Assembly (NCBI GenBank): GCA_934631025.1
Contig: CAKTXR010000097.1
Location: 1-5,998, forward strand
From: an uncultured Clostridia bacterium
Lineage (GTDB): Bacteria; Bacillota; Clostridia; Christensenellales; Aristaeellaceae
Length of the DNA stretch: 5,998 bases
Direction of reading: 5' to 3'
Part shown: in pieces, positions 5,990-5,998 of the stretch
Numbering within the stretch: position 1 is the stretch's first letter
How the letters are laid out: the number at the start of each line of letters is the position of its first letter
Notes under the pieces: generated by a model
The model's input: the letters and a program-made list of their open reading frames with translations, nothing else
The model's database searches: none
Told to the model about the DNA's origin: nothing
Position numbers and translations under genes: made by a program

Positions 5990-5998
5990 AATGCGCAT

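Overview
The window holds one complete carbohydrate-uptake locus with its regulator. Three minus-strand genes form an operon read from about 3575 down to about 84. They encode two inner permeases of the LplB/LplC (YteP/YtcP) type and a secreted LplA/YtcQ-type solute-binding protein. A single plus-strand gene diverges from them and encodes a membrane-anchored AraC-type transcription factor of the YesS/YtdP architecture. The protein families, the AAGGAGGT-type ribosome binding sites and the divergent layout point to a Bacillota (Clostridia-like) bacterium. Coding DNA is clearly GC-rich and the intergenic promoter region is AT-rich. A GC-rich, uncultured gut clostridial lineage is a reasonable guess, but it is inference only.

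Layout: 1-136 is non-coding. It contains a GC palindrome of unknown role (14-29) and an 18-bp stem-loop (84-124) that reads as the operon's terminator. The binding-protein gene is 137-1594, the second permease 1645-2574 and the first permease 2593-3540. The divergent control region is 3541-3784, and the regulator gene 3785-5989 ends nine bases before the window does. No RNA gene, CRISPR array, insertion sequence or other mobile element was seen.

How the parts fit: the binding protein captures an oligosaccharide outside the cell and the two permeases form the channel. No ATPase is encoded, so a shared MsmX-like ATPase elsewhere in the genome probably powers the system. The regulator has a transmembrane segment, an extracellular domain of about 260 residues, a second transmembrane segment, a cytoplasmic region and a C-terminal double helix-turn-helix. 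It probably senses the same class of glycan and switches the operon on.

The most informative signal lies between the divergent genes. Three copies of GGTTCAA sit in the same orientation exactly 21 bp apart (3626, 3647, 3668), with a weaker fourth copy in register at 3605 beside the operon's putative -35 region. This is what the operator of a two-headed AraC-type protein should look like. The rest is a recognisable CUT1-type uptake locus. I found no evidence for a wholly new kind of system.
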